DNA from: Pseudopyrenochaeta lycopersici
Lineage: Eukaryota; Ascomycota; Dothideomycetes; Pleosporales; Pseudopyrenochaetaceae
Assembly: GCA_003313425.1 (NCBI GenBank)
Contig: NHZP01000037.1
Span: forward strand, 62,001-126,000
Reading direction: 5' to 3'
Length of the DNA stretch: 64,000 nt
Part shown: one piece after another, positions 42,622 through 52,070 of the stretch
How the letters are laid out: each line of letters opens with the position of its first letter
How positions within the stretch are numbered: position 1 is the first letter of the stretch
Notes under the pieces: model-generated
The model's input: the letters and a program-made list of their open reading frames with translations, nothing else
Told to the model about the DNA's origin: nothing
Databases searched by the model: none
Program-made: the position numbers and the translations under genes

Positions 42622-42757
42622 AGCGTGAGTAGTAGCGTGCCAGCGTGAGTAGTAGCGTGCCAGCGTGAGTAGTAGCGTGCCAGCGTGAGTTGCAGCGTGC
42701 CAGCGTGATTCCTAGCTTGACAACGTATTTTCCGGCCCGCCAGCGTGACCTCTAGCA
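42622..42757. repeat. 20-bp tandem repeat, progressively diverging
   Basis: The unit AGCGTGAGTAGTAGCGTGCC occurs three times exactly from 42622. Then come copies with increasing substitutions at 42682, 42702, 42722 and 42742, always with 20-bp spacing. It is too small and too uneven for a CRISPR array, and the genome is fungal. The rest of 42366-43249 shows no gene. Confidence 0.85.
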
Positions 42758-43249
42758 CCGCACTTGACAGGGAGAGGGTATTGGTGTCCGGGAAGACTCC
42801 GGTCTACATAACTCCCTAAATCGTGGTTTTGAAAGAGCATTGTTGCGAGAGAGTTGTTCCTCGTTTTTCAAGCAGATACATAAGGTGAAGCAGCGCTCGG
42901 CGGTCATGTCATGAGGCTGTTATGAGTCTATTAGAAGACTGCCTCAAGCTCATCTCATAGCCTCGAGGGATCCAATTAAACAGTATTCTTGTAATTAGCT
43001 GTTTTCTACATTGTAAGCGCTGGACAGGTGAAGCGGTCAATGCAGAAAGGACTGCTTCAGTCGTGCCCAGGTCACTTGAAAGTTGCCGTGCCGATCAACC
43101 CATCCTGACCTAGTGCTCTCTTCGGGGCTTTGGCTTCGAGACTCTTCTCGGTTGCCGCTCCCGTGTCGCTTGGCATTGGATGAACTCCAAGTATATATCC
43201 GGATCATCGTCCGGCATCTCTTGAGCAAGTCTTAAAGACTAATTATGAC

Positions 43250-44098
43250 TTGTTCGTGTTTCCACGCTGCGTCCTGCCTCAACCAGCCCATATCGCCCCA
43301 GCCATGCGTACCGAAACAAGCCCCTCCAAGCTCAGTCACCAACGACGCAGCACAACTTCCTACATCAAGTCGATAACCTCCATCGTGCAAATCCACACGG
43401 AGACAGTCAACATATGGACACATTCCCTTGGGGCCATCTGGTTTTCGTCAAGCGCAGTACGGTTCGCCGTTGCTTACCTAAGCCCACCTACACCGGATGC
43501 TGCGGTAGTCTTCTTATACCTTACAGCGATGGCTTTTAGCTTTCTGTGCTCTTCACTCTATCATGTCTTTGCGAACCACAATCAAGCAGACTCGTGGCAG
43601 CGTATTGATCACCTCGGGATAGTTGGTGTCATCTGGGCCTCAACCGTATCGTTTATCTTCTTCACCTTTCGTTGTCAGCCAGTCTTACGATGGGCGCACA
43701 TGGTCCTAGTAACCTCGGCCGGTGTGCTGTCTCTGATACGGCTCTGGAGGATTGAACTCCATCATTCAAGAGGCTGGTGGGGCCGACTTACCACCCATGC
43801 CGCTTTGGGGGCATTGGCTACATTACCAGGATTCCACTGCTGGTACCAACTCCATGCATTCCATCGACAACCTAGCCTTTTGACAGCCTTCGGGGGTCTT
43901 TTCATTCTCAATAGCACAGGGGGCGCACTTTACGCGACCAGCATTCTTGACAATGCTATTGGAAAAGAACTTGGCATGCCGGACGCCAGCCATCATGCTA
44001 TGCATGTAATCGTCGTTTTCGGAGCATGGAAGTACCAACAAAGCCTTCTGGCGGCGTACCAAGCCAACACTAACGGAAGCGCCGGCCTTTGTAGGTGA
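43250..44098 (+). CDS. PAQR-family seven-helix membrane protein (adiponectin receptor/haemolysin-III superfamily)
   Basis: This is a single-exon frame of 282 codons; a start at MRTETS (43304) is equally plausible. The N-terminal HTETVNIWTHSLG is the family signature. SSLYHVFANH ends the second helix, RIDHLGI provides the conserved Asp, and PDASHHAMHV near the C-terminus provides the H-x3-H pair. Together these are the three zinc ligands of PAQR proteins. About seven hydrophobic segments are visible. Fungal members (Izh-type in yeast) act in sterol or zinc homeostasis and may have ceramidase-like activity; this is inferred. The superfamily name haemolysin-III does not imply a toxin. No damage is seen. 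Confidence 0.85.
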   Translation: MFVFPRCVLPQPAHIAPAMRTETSPSKLSHQRRSTTSYIKSITSIVQIHTETVNIWTHSLGAIWFSSSAVRFAVAYLSPPTPDAAVVFLYLTAMAFSFLCSSLYHVFANHNQADSWQRIDHLGIVGVIWASTVSFIFFTFRCQPVLRWAHMVLVTSAGVLSLIRLWRIELHHSRGWWGRLTTHAALGALATLPGFHCWYQLHAFHRQPSLLTAFGGLFILNSTGGALYATSILDNAIGKELGMPDASHHAMHVIVVFGAWKYQQSLLAAYQANTNGSAGLCR

Positions 44099-44545
44099 AG
44101 AAGCTGACAACTATATGGTCTCAATCGGGACCGAAAGAAGGCGAATGAGCACAAGAACAAGCGGGGGAATGGGATTTCCGCAATGGATCCGACTTGGGGA
44201 GACTGTACGAGAGACTGGCAGGATCAGGAATGGTGGAAGGGCATTCATGGATTGGAGTTCGTCCGAGGGATCAAGACATGCTGCGCGACCATCGGGTTAT
44301 GTTGCTTGTGCGCGGCGCATAGCCTTGACCATTCAGTTAGCTATAGATAATCGCCATGTCTTTCACATGTAAGCATGGTCGCCTGCTCCAAAATAAGACC
44401 ACTCCGATTCTCCTTCTACGGCACTCCTCCTGAGAAGGTTGCATCTCCTGCGGTGGCGACGTGCTTCAAGCGGGGTGTTCCAATGCCCCCGAGAACTGTG
44501 CCACATTCTGTCGCAACAGTTTGTATGCTAGCATTCACGTACTGA
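44099..44545. other. Intergenic, nothing recognised
   Basis: Short open frames only, none with convincing composition. The interval lies between the PAQR gene and the recombinase-like fragment. Confidence 0.4.
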
Positions 44546-44809
44546 CAAAAGCAGTATATCCAAACGCATCTGAAGGATAAAATTCCTCTGTCCACGGAGA
44601 AGAAGGCTCCAACATTTTTGACCATAGATAACTATGTTCACATGCAGAAGCTCCTGTGGCAATGCGACCATCACAACTACGTCCACGAGGGCGTTCGAGT
44701 TTGCCTTGCAGGTCTACTGAATATCCACTGCTACTCAAGCGGAAGGTTGAAGGAGATTTGTATGGCAAAATACAAGGTTAGCAGATATAAACCCTTTGAA
44801 TCTTATTGA
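44546..44809 (+). pseudogene. DUF3435-like (fungal tyrosine recombinase/FluG-domain) fragment
   Basis: The frame reads YIQTHLKDKIPLST, FLTIDNYVHMQKLLW, NYVHEGVRVCLAGLL and HCYSSGRLKEI. This spacing (start motif, a D-x-hydrophobic helix ending in LW, then VHE-x-x-R, then a Y-S/T-S/G-x-R-x-x-E motif) matches the DUF3435 family. That family includes FluG-domain proteins and the captain tyrosine recombinases of Starship elements. Only about 85 residues are present: the N-terminal part and the catalytic C-terminus with the nucleophilic Tyr are not seen. The acceptor-like GCAG before the first Tyr could mark an exon border. Assigned by pattern memory only. Confidence 0.5.
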
Positions 44810-44869
44810 TGTCGTTGCTTGCCCATCTTCTCTACCAGATGCATCCACCCTTGGCTCTCACGACTTGAT

Positions 44870-45646
44870 TCATTGCTTCCTGACCCTGATCTCCACGCTT
44901 TGTGGTGGTAAGTCTCGGTACCTACCACGACTTGTTACCAAGCTATCAGAGGCCTTGCCCGGCCTTACAGTGGTATTATGCAACAGCTCAGAAACCGGTG
45001 TAACCGGGATGCATCTGAGGAAAATGTGAGCCCAATGGTAAGATGGCATGTATTGTAGGGCTTTACTGGGGAAGAATAGTTCTGTCGCCCGAGAAATTGA
45101 CCAACCATGGTTCGTGAGGTCGACAATGATGTTGTTTATATGCTGAGCACCATCCAGCAGCCTTCTGCGGTCCACCTCTCGAGCGTCTGTGATATGTTGC
45201 ATTTTCTGGTCGACAACTTCAAAGGGAATGCCTTTTTTCCGGAGAACTAGACAGTACGACAGAAAAATGAGGGCATGGACCTTAGCGAATGAAGGCTGGC
45301 GTTGGAAAGGGAGGATTTTATGAGCAAAGAGAATTTTTCCGCCAAGTCAACAAGTTCGTCTTCTGATTCATTATCTCCTTTGCAGCGTTCCGTCTTGAAT
45401 CCCACATTGGTGCAAACCGTAAATGCTCGAACAACTTCTTCGTACTGCAGGAGAAGTTCATTCTGCCTTTTGCGCCGCTCTTAGGTCTTTGGGAACATGC
45501 TGCCAAAACCAATCCGCAGATTCGTCCTTCCGCTTTCGCGGTGGTTCTGATGCCCTCAACCGCCTCCGTTTGCTAGAAGCTTCCTCAGATTGCTTGCATG
45601 AAGCTTCCGATTGCTTGCTGACCATCAAGCCCGAAGACTTCCACAT
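44870..45646 (-). pseudogene. Unknown protein gene with two apparent frameshifts
   Basis: On the minus strand a protein-like sequence runs through three frames. It begins at MWKSSGLMVSKQ (45646) with a basic KRRRLR segment, then changes frame near an AAAA run (about 45463). It continues as QNELLLQYEEVVRAF and changes again near an AAAAA run (about 45328). It then goes on as PSFAKVHALIFLSYC, RRRLLDGAQHINNII and GWSISRATELFF to a stop at 44870. Each piece looks natural only in its own frame. Either two single-base indels inactivated the gene, or the assembly has homopolymer errors. No family is recognised. A MITE lies just upstream. Confidence 0.45.
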
Positions 45647-45782
45647 GCGCGCTCGCCTCCGGGATCACATCTCGGCTGCAACACTCGAGCGAGCCCTTAC
45701 CACGACCGCGGTGAATGATTTGTCATTGGTCCAAGATACGGCCCAAATGACGACGAAGAGCGCTGCGAACAGGAAGTCAATA

Positions 45783-46338
45783 ACGTCGCCCACTGCGTAG
45801 CGAGACGCACGGTGTAACGAGACACTTTTCCCTTCGGACCTTCGGAGTCGCTCCACATCAGCTGTATTCACTTCTCATAAGCGCGCTCTGCTTCTGCAGT
45901 TGTTAGTCCTTAAGCAAGCCAGTATCCGATAAATTAATGTCCAGTTTTGATGATTCTAGTCGTTGTTTTGTCGTCATGTTTTGCCCTTCGTACAAGACCC
46001 CCTGTCTATCCTCGACGTCGCCAGTCTGTTAAGCGCTCGGAGGGCTGCAAATAAAGTTAAGATGTTAAAGTCTATAAGACTTAGTGTATCAGGTCGATTT
46101 AAGACAAGGACGTGAATCCCGGGAGTTTCGCCGATCCAAAGCGACACCCTTCCATCTAGTCTAGCATAGGTAGGATTAGAGCTATCTACTATCGGAGGCT
46201 TATAGATTTGTAGAATACTATTAGAAGATTTAATATGTGCCAGACATGGCTCTGTGCACATGTGGTAGCGTGGGTCCGAAGGTCCGATCTGCGAGGCGTC
46301 TCGCCACACCGTGTGTCTCGCTACGCAGTGAGCCACGT
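45783..46338. mobile_element. Pogo-type MITE, 556 bp
   Basis: The terminal inverted repeats begin ACGTCGCCCACTGCGTAGCG on the left and, on the reverse strand, ACGTGGCTCACTGCGTAGCG on the right. A TA dinucleotide flanks each end (45781-45782 and 46339-46340), as expected for Tc1/mariner/pogo insertions. No transposase is encoded. The same terminal sequence appears as fragments at 7043-7103, 52028-52048 and 60540-60900. Confidence 0.8.
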
Positions 46339-46340
46339 TA

Positions 46341-46819
46341 AATATATATTAACTACGGCTCGAATACTGGCACGTGTCAGGCGCTCGCGAATCGACTTGC
46401 CAGCAATGCAGCGAATAACGGCTTCAGAACTGGTGTAGTTAGTAGGCACACTGGACTCTGTGAAAGGGAACCTCTCGCCAGGAAACCCTGTCGTGGTCGT
46501 CACCGCATCGTACGAAGGTCAGCCAGCTGACAATGCAGCGCATTTTGTGAGGTGGATTTGCACACTCAAGAACACGGAGCTGGCGAACGTCTCGTACGCT
46601 GTGTTTGGATGCGGCCACCGCGACTGAAAAAAAACGCTCTATAAAATACCCAAGTATCTGGATGATGTGTGTGTTCGAGAAGCGCGGTTTGTGCTTGATC
46701 TTCATTAGCGCACAACTAAAGTAGTGACAACTGTATGGATTTGGAGCATGTTTTAGAGAAAAGGTGACCTGTCAATTACTGGCAGATGGGAATAATAGAA
46801 CTAATGAAAAGTCGACGGT
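46341..46819. other. 3' flank of the patatin gene, nothing recognised
   Basis: Only short, composition-poor open frames occur here. The interval separates the MITE from the stop codon of the phospholipase gene. Confidence 0.4.
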
Positions 46820-49800
46820 CTAGCTACTGCCACAGCGCCGTTGCCGCTTTCGGGGAAGAGATTGCCCGGCACATGGCCATGGCCTCTTCCGCTTTCCATG
46901 ATCTTCCTGGCCAAAAGGAGCGTCCAGGCCTTGGGCATCCATAAGCCTCTGCACTGAAAAGGGAGATCCGCTAATGTCGTAAGTTTTGTTATCGCCTTGC
47001 TTGCAAGACACAGTGAACTCATCAGAAGTCTCTACCTCGACTTGCACCCTAAAGTTTCCGTCTCTGTCAAAGCAGGAAGAGTCATGACCGTCACCCGGAA
47101 GTGGCCAGTCGTTCACGAAGAATCTGAGAGACCCCTTCAACTTACTAAACAGGTCTTCGAACAACGGATCACTACGTGGTATCAAGCACAGTACGTTGCC
47201 TGTGGCTACGTACTTGCCGTCCCGTCTCTCGGGAATGGAGTTCAGCTCGAAGTAGAACCGTGCGGCCAACAAACAATTTGTAACCTCGTCGATCTTCATG
47301 GACAACGGCCGATCCATTTCGACCTTCGACATCAGCTCGGGGATGCACTTCGCGTCGTCCAGCCTCGGCTCACTGGTTTCAAAATCAATGTTGAGACGAT
47401 GGATCCTGTGGTAGATATTTGCCATGAGTCCAATGGTTTTGCATGCCCGCCTTATGGGCTTTTCGCGCATTCTCTCTGAGATCAGACCAAGGGATCGCCG
47501 TAGCATCCCGTTCTTCCAGAAGCTGCGGCAGTCTCCCGTGGAGACCTCGTAGTTCCTCCGTCCTGGCTCGCCCGTTCCTAGAGAGATTACGAAGTCGGGC
47601 TTTTTAACGAGCGGGAACATTGCCGAGACTTCCGAGAGCGCCCATAGCACTGGGTCGTTCTCCAGGGCGCCAGGGTCTTGGAATGTGCCGACTCCGTTTA
47701 TATGCTTGGGTGGGAAGAATCTACACATCGCGTTCAGCCAGAGGATGGAAACAAGAGGGATGGAACATACCCGGGGGCAGCGGATGCGGATCGTGCACTA
47801 TTCTGTGGTCATTCTTCAGCTACTGAGGCAGGGCCGAGGAACTTACATTTCCCAAAGCGGCACGTTTCCGAACCCGTCTTTGGGTCTTATGATGGCATTC
47901 TCTGACGGGCTTTCAGCAAGTCTAGGCTCCCGGGCTCTGCTGTCAGGCTTACCTTGGTCGCCATCTCGCTCCCCAATTCCATTATAGTTGGTGAATAAGC
48001 GACAAGATGGATGATCACTGACGGTAGCAACGGGCAGGCCAATCTTCGTTCCCGTCGATGTTGCATGCGAACAGTCTAGGATACTCTTGTTGGTGATCCA
48101 GTCTCTCAGCACGGCATCGACATTGCCCGCCGAGTACAAGCCATCAGTGAAGTACGAGACTAGGATGTCAGCTGTGCGGGATAGCAGTGGGATCGAGGAG
48201 GATAGCCGCTTTTTGAAAACCTGGCCGGCCATCGCCGAGAATGTTCTGATGGATTCCTGGAGAGGTCGGCCCAGCATGAAGTGCTCAATGACAATGATTA
48301 CACCTGCACAACGTGAGCGCACGCTCTCTTTTCTTTCAGTTTCGCAAAAGACACTGACCTACACTAACCCCAAAGCTCACGTTAATGCACCTCTGAAGAG
48401 GTATTGGCCCAAGACGATCCTGTAGTAGCTTCATTATCACCAAGGATACCATACCACGTGTACCTCCACCATCTAAGCACAAGAGTCCTACCCCCGCTGT
48501 CGGCGGCTGGATCCTTACCTTTATGTCGCTCAGCATCTCTTGCTTGCAAAGAAAGCACTGGTGAATCTCAAAGATCCAAGGGTCGTCCTCGGAGCGGCTT
48601 CCAAAGACCACCACGCAGTTTTCGCACACACAATGTCCGCATGGCAAGCCGTACTGTGGCCTTCGTCGCAGGCAACACAAGCATGTATTGGTGCTCTTGA
48701 TGTCACACCATCTATCCTGGAAGCAGGTCAGGTTATCGCTATGTATATCCGCTGCCGACTTTGCTTTACAAGAGATGTGAACGTCAAAGTAGCGGACGAA
48801 ATCTTGTTCGATTAGGTCGATGAAGCCGCTCCTCAGGATGAAGTCGTTGGTTTGATCGAATACAATGACTCGAGCACGATTCCCCTCCCTAAAGATATCT
48901 TTGTAGAGTGCCCTAAAAATAGTTTGAGGATCAAAGGCTGCAGTACCATTAGCGGTAGACTCGTGTCTCATAGCATAATGCTACTTACCATGTGCTCCAG
49001 GAGGGTGGCTGTCGAGAAAAAGGGCAGATGCGATCATTGGGGCTGCAAATTCGGTTAGCTGGCGGGATGAGGTAACCTGTCTGAGGAAGTTTGATATATG
49101 TTCATTGAGCTCCGGTGCTACTGGATTATGCATCCTCGATGCCTTGACAAAATCGAACGACCTGCCCATCGGGTCGGAAAAATGCACACTTGCCAATTTG
49201 AGGAAGGCAGCGAAGTGGGTAGCCGAGAACAGCGTTCGCCCGTCTTCTCTGGTTTTCCGTATTTGGTCTGATCTCTGTAGCAGGCGTTCTTTGACACGCC
49301 GGTAGCGGGCTGTAGTTGAAATCTTGTTGCTGGGAAAAAGGCCAATGACATCGATTGTAGATATCTGCTTGAACGGGTCTTTGCTCGTTTCCTCTTGCAC
49401 GATTTGTAGAAAGGCTTTCCGAGCCTCCTCTTCTCTTGCTGCTTTTGGGGGAAGCTTGTCAGTGACGATGACAATACTCGGAAGCGTACTCTCCGGGGAA
49501 CTCGATGAAAAATCGTTGTTGAGCCATTGAGCTAGAGAACGTGCGATTGCCCTGAGGCCGCCGAGGTCTGCGGCAAAGAAGCAGAAAACGTCTGCAGAGG
49601 GAAGTAACAGGTGTGTGTACAGATCACTGATCCTAGTATCTGGCCGTCGAAGGGGCCGCCTTACTATCTCGTGGCACTTGCCGATTGTTGTGTGCTTCGC
49701 GCTTGATGCTTGCTCAAGTATGTCACCGTCTGCCAAAAATATAGGTCGGCTGGTAAAGACGCTCGATGGATCGATGTGCAGGTGCACTTCGTCTAGACTG

Positions 49801-50072
49801 CTTTTAAATGTAAGTCTTCGAGCTCTCTTCACTCCAAATGTCGTTTTCAGAGCAGTAGACTTTTCTTTGTTGCCAATTAACACGAACAAGCTCGGACGTT
49901 GACTGTCTGGATGCGGTAGGTGCCTTGTAAGCGTCTGAAGCCTGTCTGACTCCAGGAGAGCTGCTTCGCCGCCCTGCCTGCAAAGGCTCAACCAATGTGT
50001 ATGGATGCAATGCTTCATGCTTGACGGGCTCGGCCAGCACATAGTCGCGCCCCATTTATACCAGGCACACAC
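46820..50072 (-). CDS. RING-patatin phospholipase-like protein (1015 residues)
   Basis: Five exons are proposed: 50072-48989, 48937-48359, 48303-47847, 47797-47771 and 47720-46820. All introns are GT..AG and 49-55 bp long, phases match throughout, and the fourth exon is only 27 bp. The N-terminal 370 residues are unassigned, with helical and strand patterns but no intact P-loop. Then comes a Cys/His cluster CLCCLRRRPQYGLPCGHCVC...CFLCKQEM, a RING-like zinc finger. A patatin domain follows, with oxyanion motif LDGGGTRG, nucleophile GVSVG and the alpha-helix motif ARSASAAPGFF. The segment holding the catalytic Asp reads FQDPG rather than the usual DGG/DGA. It likely hydrolyses lipid acyl chains; the RING suggests ubiquitin-related regulation. 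Fungal patatin proteins of this kind occur with NLRs in immunity-like and Starship contexts. Confidence 0.85.
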
Positions 50073-50375
50073 GGTGTTTTGGCACTGCGCTGCGAAGCGT
50101 CAAAACAGGTCCCGACTATACTTAGCAGACCTGTCTTCCAAAACAGGGGCAACGGCAGGATGGATACCAAAAACGCCAGAATGGATTCCAAAAACGGTCT
50201 CAGCTCTTCAAAGGTCGATTTAGGCCTCGCATTGCCCATTCTGCCGTTCAGTATGTTCCGTTCGATTTCAAAGCTTAAGATAGCCGTCATTCCATCTTTC
50301 GACTCAGTATCCCACAACCAATATACTTGTCGCCTATATTAAAGCCGGACCAGAGCGCCATCAATCCTCCAAGCT

Positions 50376-50783
50376 ATGAACTTCAGCCTTCCAAGATACT
50401 CGCTCAGCGGTCGGACCAATATCACCGAGTGCGCCCTGTGTGGTAGACGCCGATCGAGGCATTACCGTGAGAGCCCAGACCCAGAATCCCTCGTTTGCTC
50501 ACGATGCGTCAAATGGGTAGGCCAAATGGCGACCCAAAAGGTCACCATTGAGGTCCATAATCATTGCCATACAACCCGGAGTCCAAACATGCACGTCACC
50601 AAAGCTCCTCACGCTGGTAACACACCGCCAGCAAAGCTAGCCAAGCCAACCGAACTCCCTGGCGATATGCGAGATATTCTGTATTCACGAAGCCGTGGTA
50701 CTCGTTGGCTGTCCCCTGTTCTAGAAGAAACACCACCTCATGTGAATCGCAATACCAAACCCGTGTTATATAGTCAGGTATAG
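50376..50783 (+). CDS. Small protein with a C4-type zinc-binding motif
   Basis: The frame has 135 codons. Near the N-terminus CALCGRRRSRHYRESPDPESLVCSRCVKW forms a C-x2-C...C-x2-C pair with a 17-residue loop, similar to GATA-like or zinc-ribbon folds. The remainder is His/Pro-rich and probably disordered. The gene is divergent from the patatin gene, with about 300 bp between the starts. Function unknown. A truncated gene or an exon of a longer one is possible. Confidence 0.5.
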   Translation: MNFSLPRYSLSGRTNITECALCGRRRSRHYRESPDPESLVCSRCVKWVGQMATQKVTIEVHNHCHTTRSPNMHVTKAPHAGNTPPAKLAKPTELPGDMRDILYSRSRGTRWLSPVLEETPPHVNRNTKPVLYSQV

Positions 50784-50865
50784 CACTGCAATCCAAGCAT
50801 GCTCAACAACGTCGTGTAAGCTACCTTATAACTAGGCTGTCGGCGTAAGCAATAACAGCTAAATA

Positions 50866-51183
50866 ATGGATGAGCTAGGCTTTGAGTGGCTGAAGTATTT
50901 TGATAGGTATATAGAGCCTCGTAAGTTACATCAGGTTCTTGGAGGCTGCTTATTGATGGCCACGGCAGCTATGCCACGCCCTGATTTTGACAGCCATTGT
51001 ACAGAACATAAGATTATAAGCCTTTGTATGCCTGCTCATACTAGCCATCTCCTTAAGCGTCTTGATGTCAGCTGCTTCTCATCTTCTTATATATCTATCT
51101 TTGGTGCTCCAGACGGCATGTTTAGGTTGATTCCCCACCCATTCGAAATGGCTAGTTACAAGGGAGCTAAATTTAGTGACTAG
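50866..51183 (+). pseudogene. Pogo/Fot-type DDE transposase fragment
   Basis: The sequence DELGFEWLKYFDRYIEPR, then HKIISLCMPAHTSHLLKRLDVSCFS, follows the catalytic region of fungal pogo transposases: a helix, then the I-x-L-x-x-x-P-x-H-x-S-H-x-L-x-x-L-D-V motif. The segment in between, which should hold the second Asp, is replaced by an unrelated frame (LHQVLGGCLLMATAAM), showing frameshift damage. Only about 105 residues remain. Confidence 0.75.
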
Positions 51184-51346
51184 GCTAAGTTAATTAGGTG
51201 AGGGTGCATGCTATATTTAGAATATGTTGGCATCGTGCTGAGTTATTCTAGTCACTGATGGAAAGCGGCATCTAGCGGCGTGTGGCCCAAAAAAAGGCCA
51301 CCTCGTCGGACTCCGGGCTAGTTACTCACTCCACGTACCAAGTATA

Positions 51347-51904
51347 ACGTTCATCCCTGCGTGCCGGAAAACCCTGTGTGCCGGAAACCTCTCAGCGCAG
51401 TTGAACACAACAAAGCCTAACTTACCATGGTTTATAGCTACAGATAATCTCGGGACATATCTATAGTAACGTATACCTAATATTCCGTATAATAAAATCT
51501 TGCTAGATCTATAATACTGCGAGCCACAACATTCGTAAGCCTGATCTAAGCAGGCGTCACAGTATTATTACAGCACATCTAGGAGAGTAAATAAGGTCCT
51601 AAGCTCGGATTGCACGCTTCTTCACTCGATATTTACGACACGTAAACTTAGAGACAGTACAGAAAGATCTTACCAAATCCGAGGCTGCCCGAGGGGAGGC
51701 GGGCGGATAGTCTTAGAGTGGATTGAGGTATTGCAGGCTTAGTAGAGGGTATTTCTTGTAGACACAAAGCAGAAATAGAGAATTAGGTGTGTAGCTTTTA
51801 TTCCGAAAGTCTATAAGGCACCCGATAGGTGCGAGGTTTATTGTGGTAGAAAGTAGCGGAGGGGTTCCGGCACACAGGGATTTCCGGCACGCAGGGATGG
51901 ACGT
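51347..51904. mobile_element. Pogo-type MITE, 558 bp
   Basis: The terminal inverted repeats begin ACGTTCATCCCTGCGTGCCG on the left and ACGTCCATCCCTGCGTGCCG on the reverse strand at the right. Both have a second inner copy of the TGTGCCGGAA motif. TA flanks each end (51345-51346, 51905-51906). Length and structure resemble the MITE at 45783-46338, but the terminal sequence belongs to a second family, shared with the ends seen in the palindrome arms. No coding capacity. Confidence 0.85.
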
Positions 51905-52070
51905 TACAGCATAAAGTTGCATAGAATCCCTCTACACTGAGATATTAAGCAAAATGTACTCCTTAACTTCCCTTATTGGTATAACGCTACTCATTTCTAT
52001 CTTCATTGACAGCTTTGCTGCGGCAACTAACATCCCTCACTACGTAGCGAGAACGTCTAGGGGTACCGGC

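Noticed and set aside
43250..44098. Reading the PAQR gene as a haemolysin toxin
   Set aside because: The haemolysin-III name belongs to the superfamily. The motifs are those of eukaryotic PAQR membrane proteins, with no evidence of toxin function.
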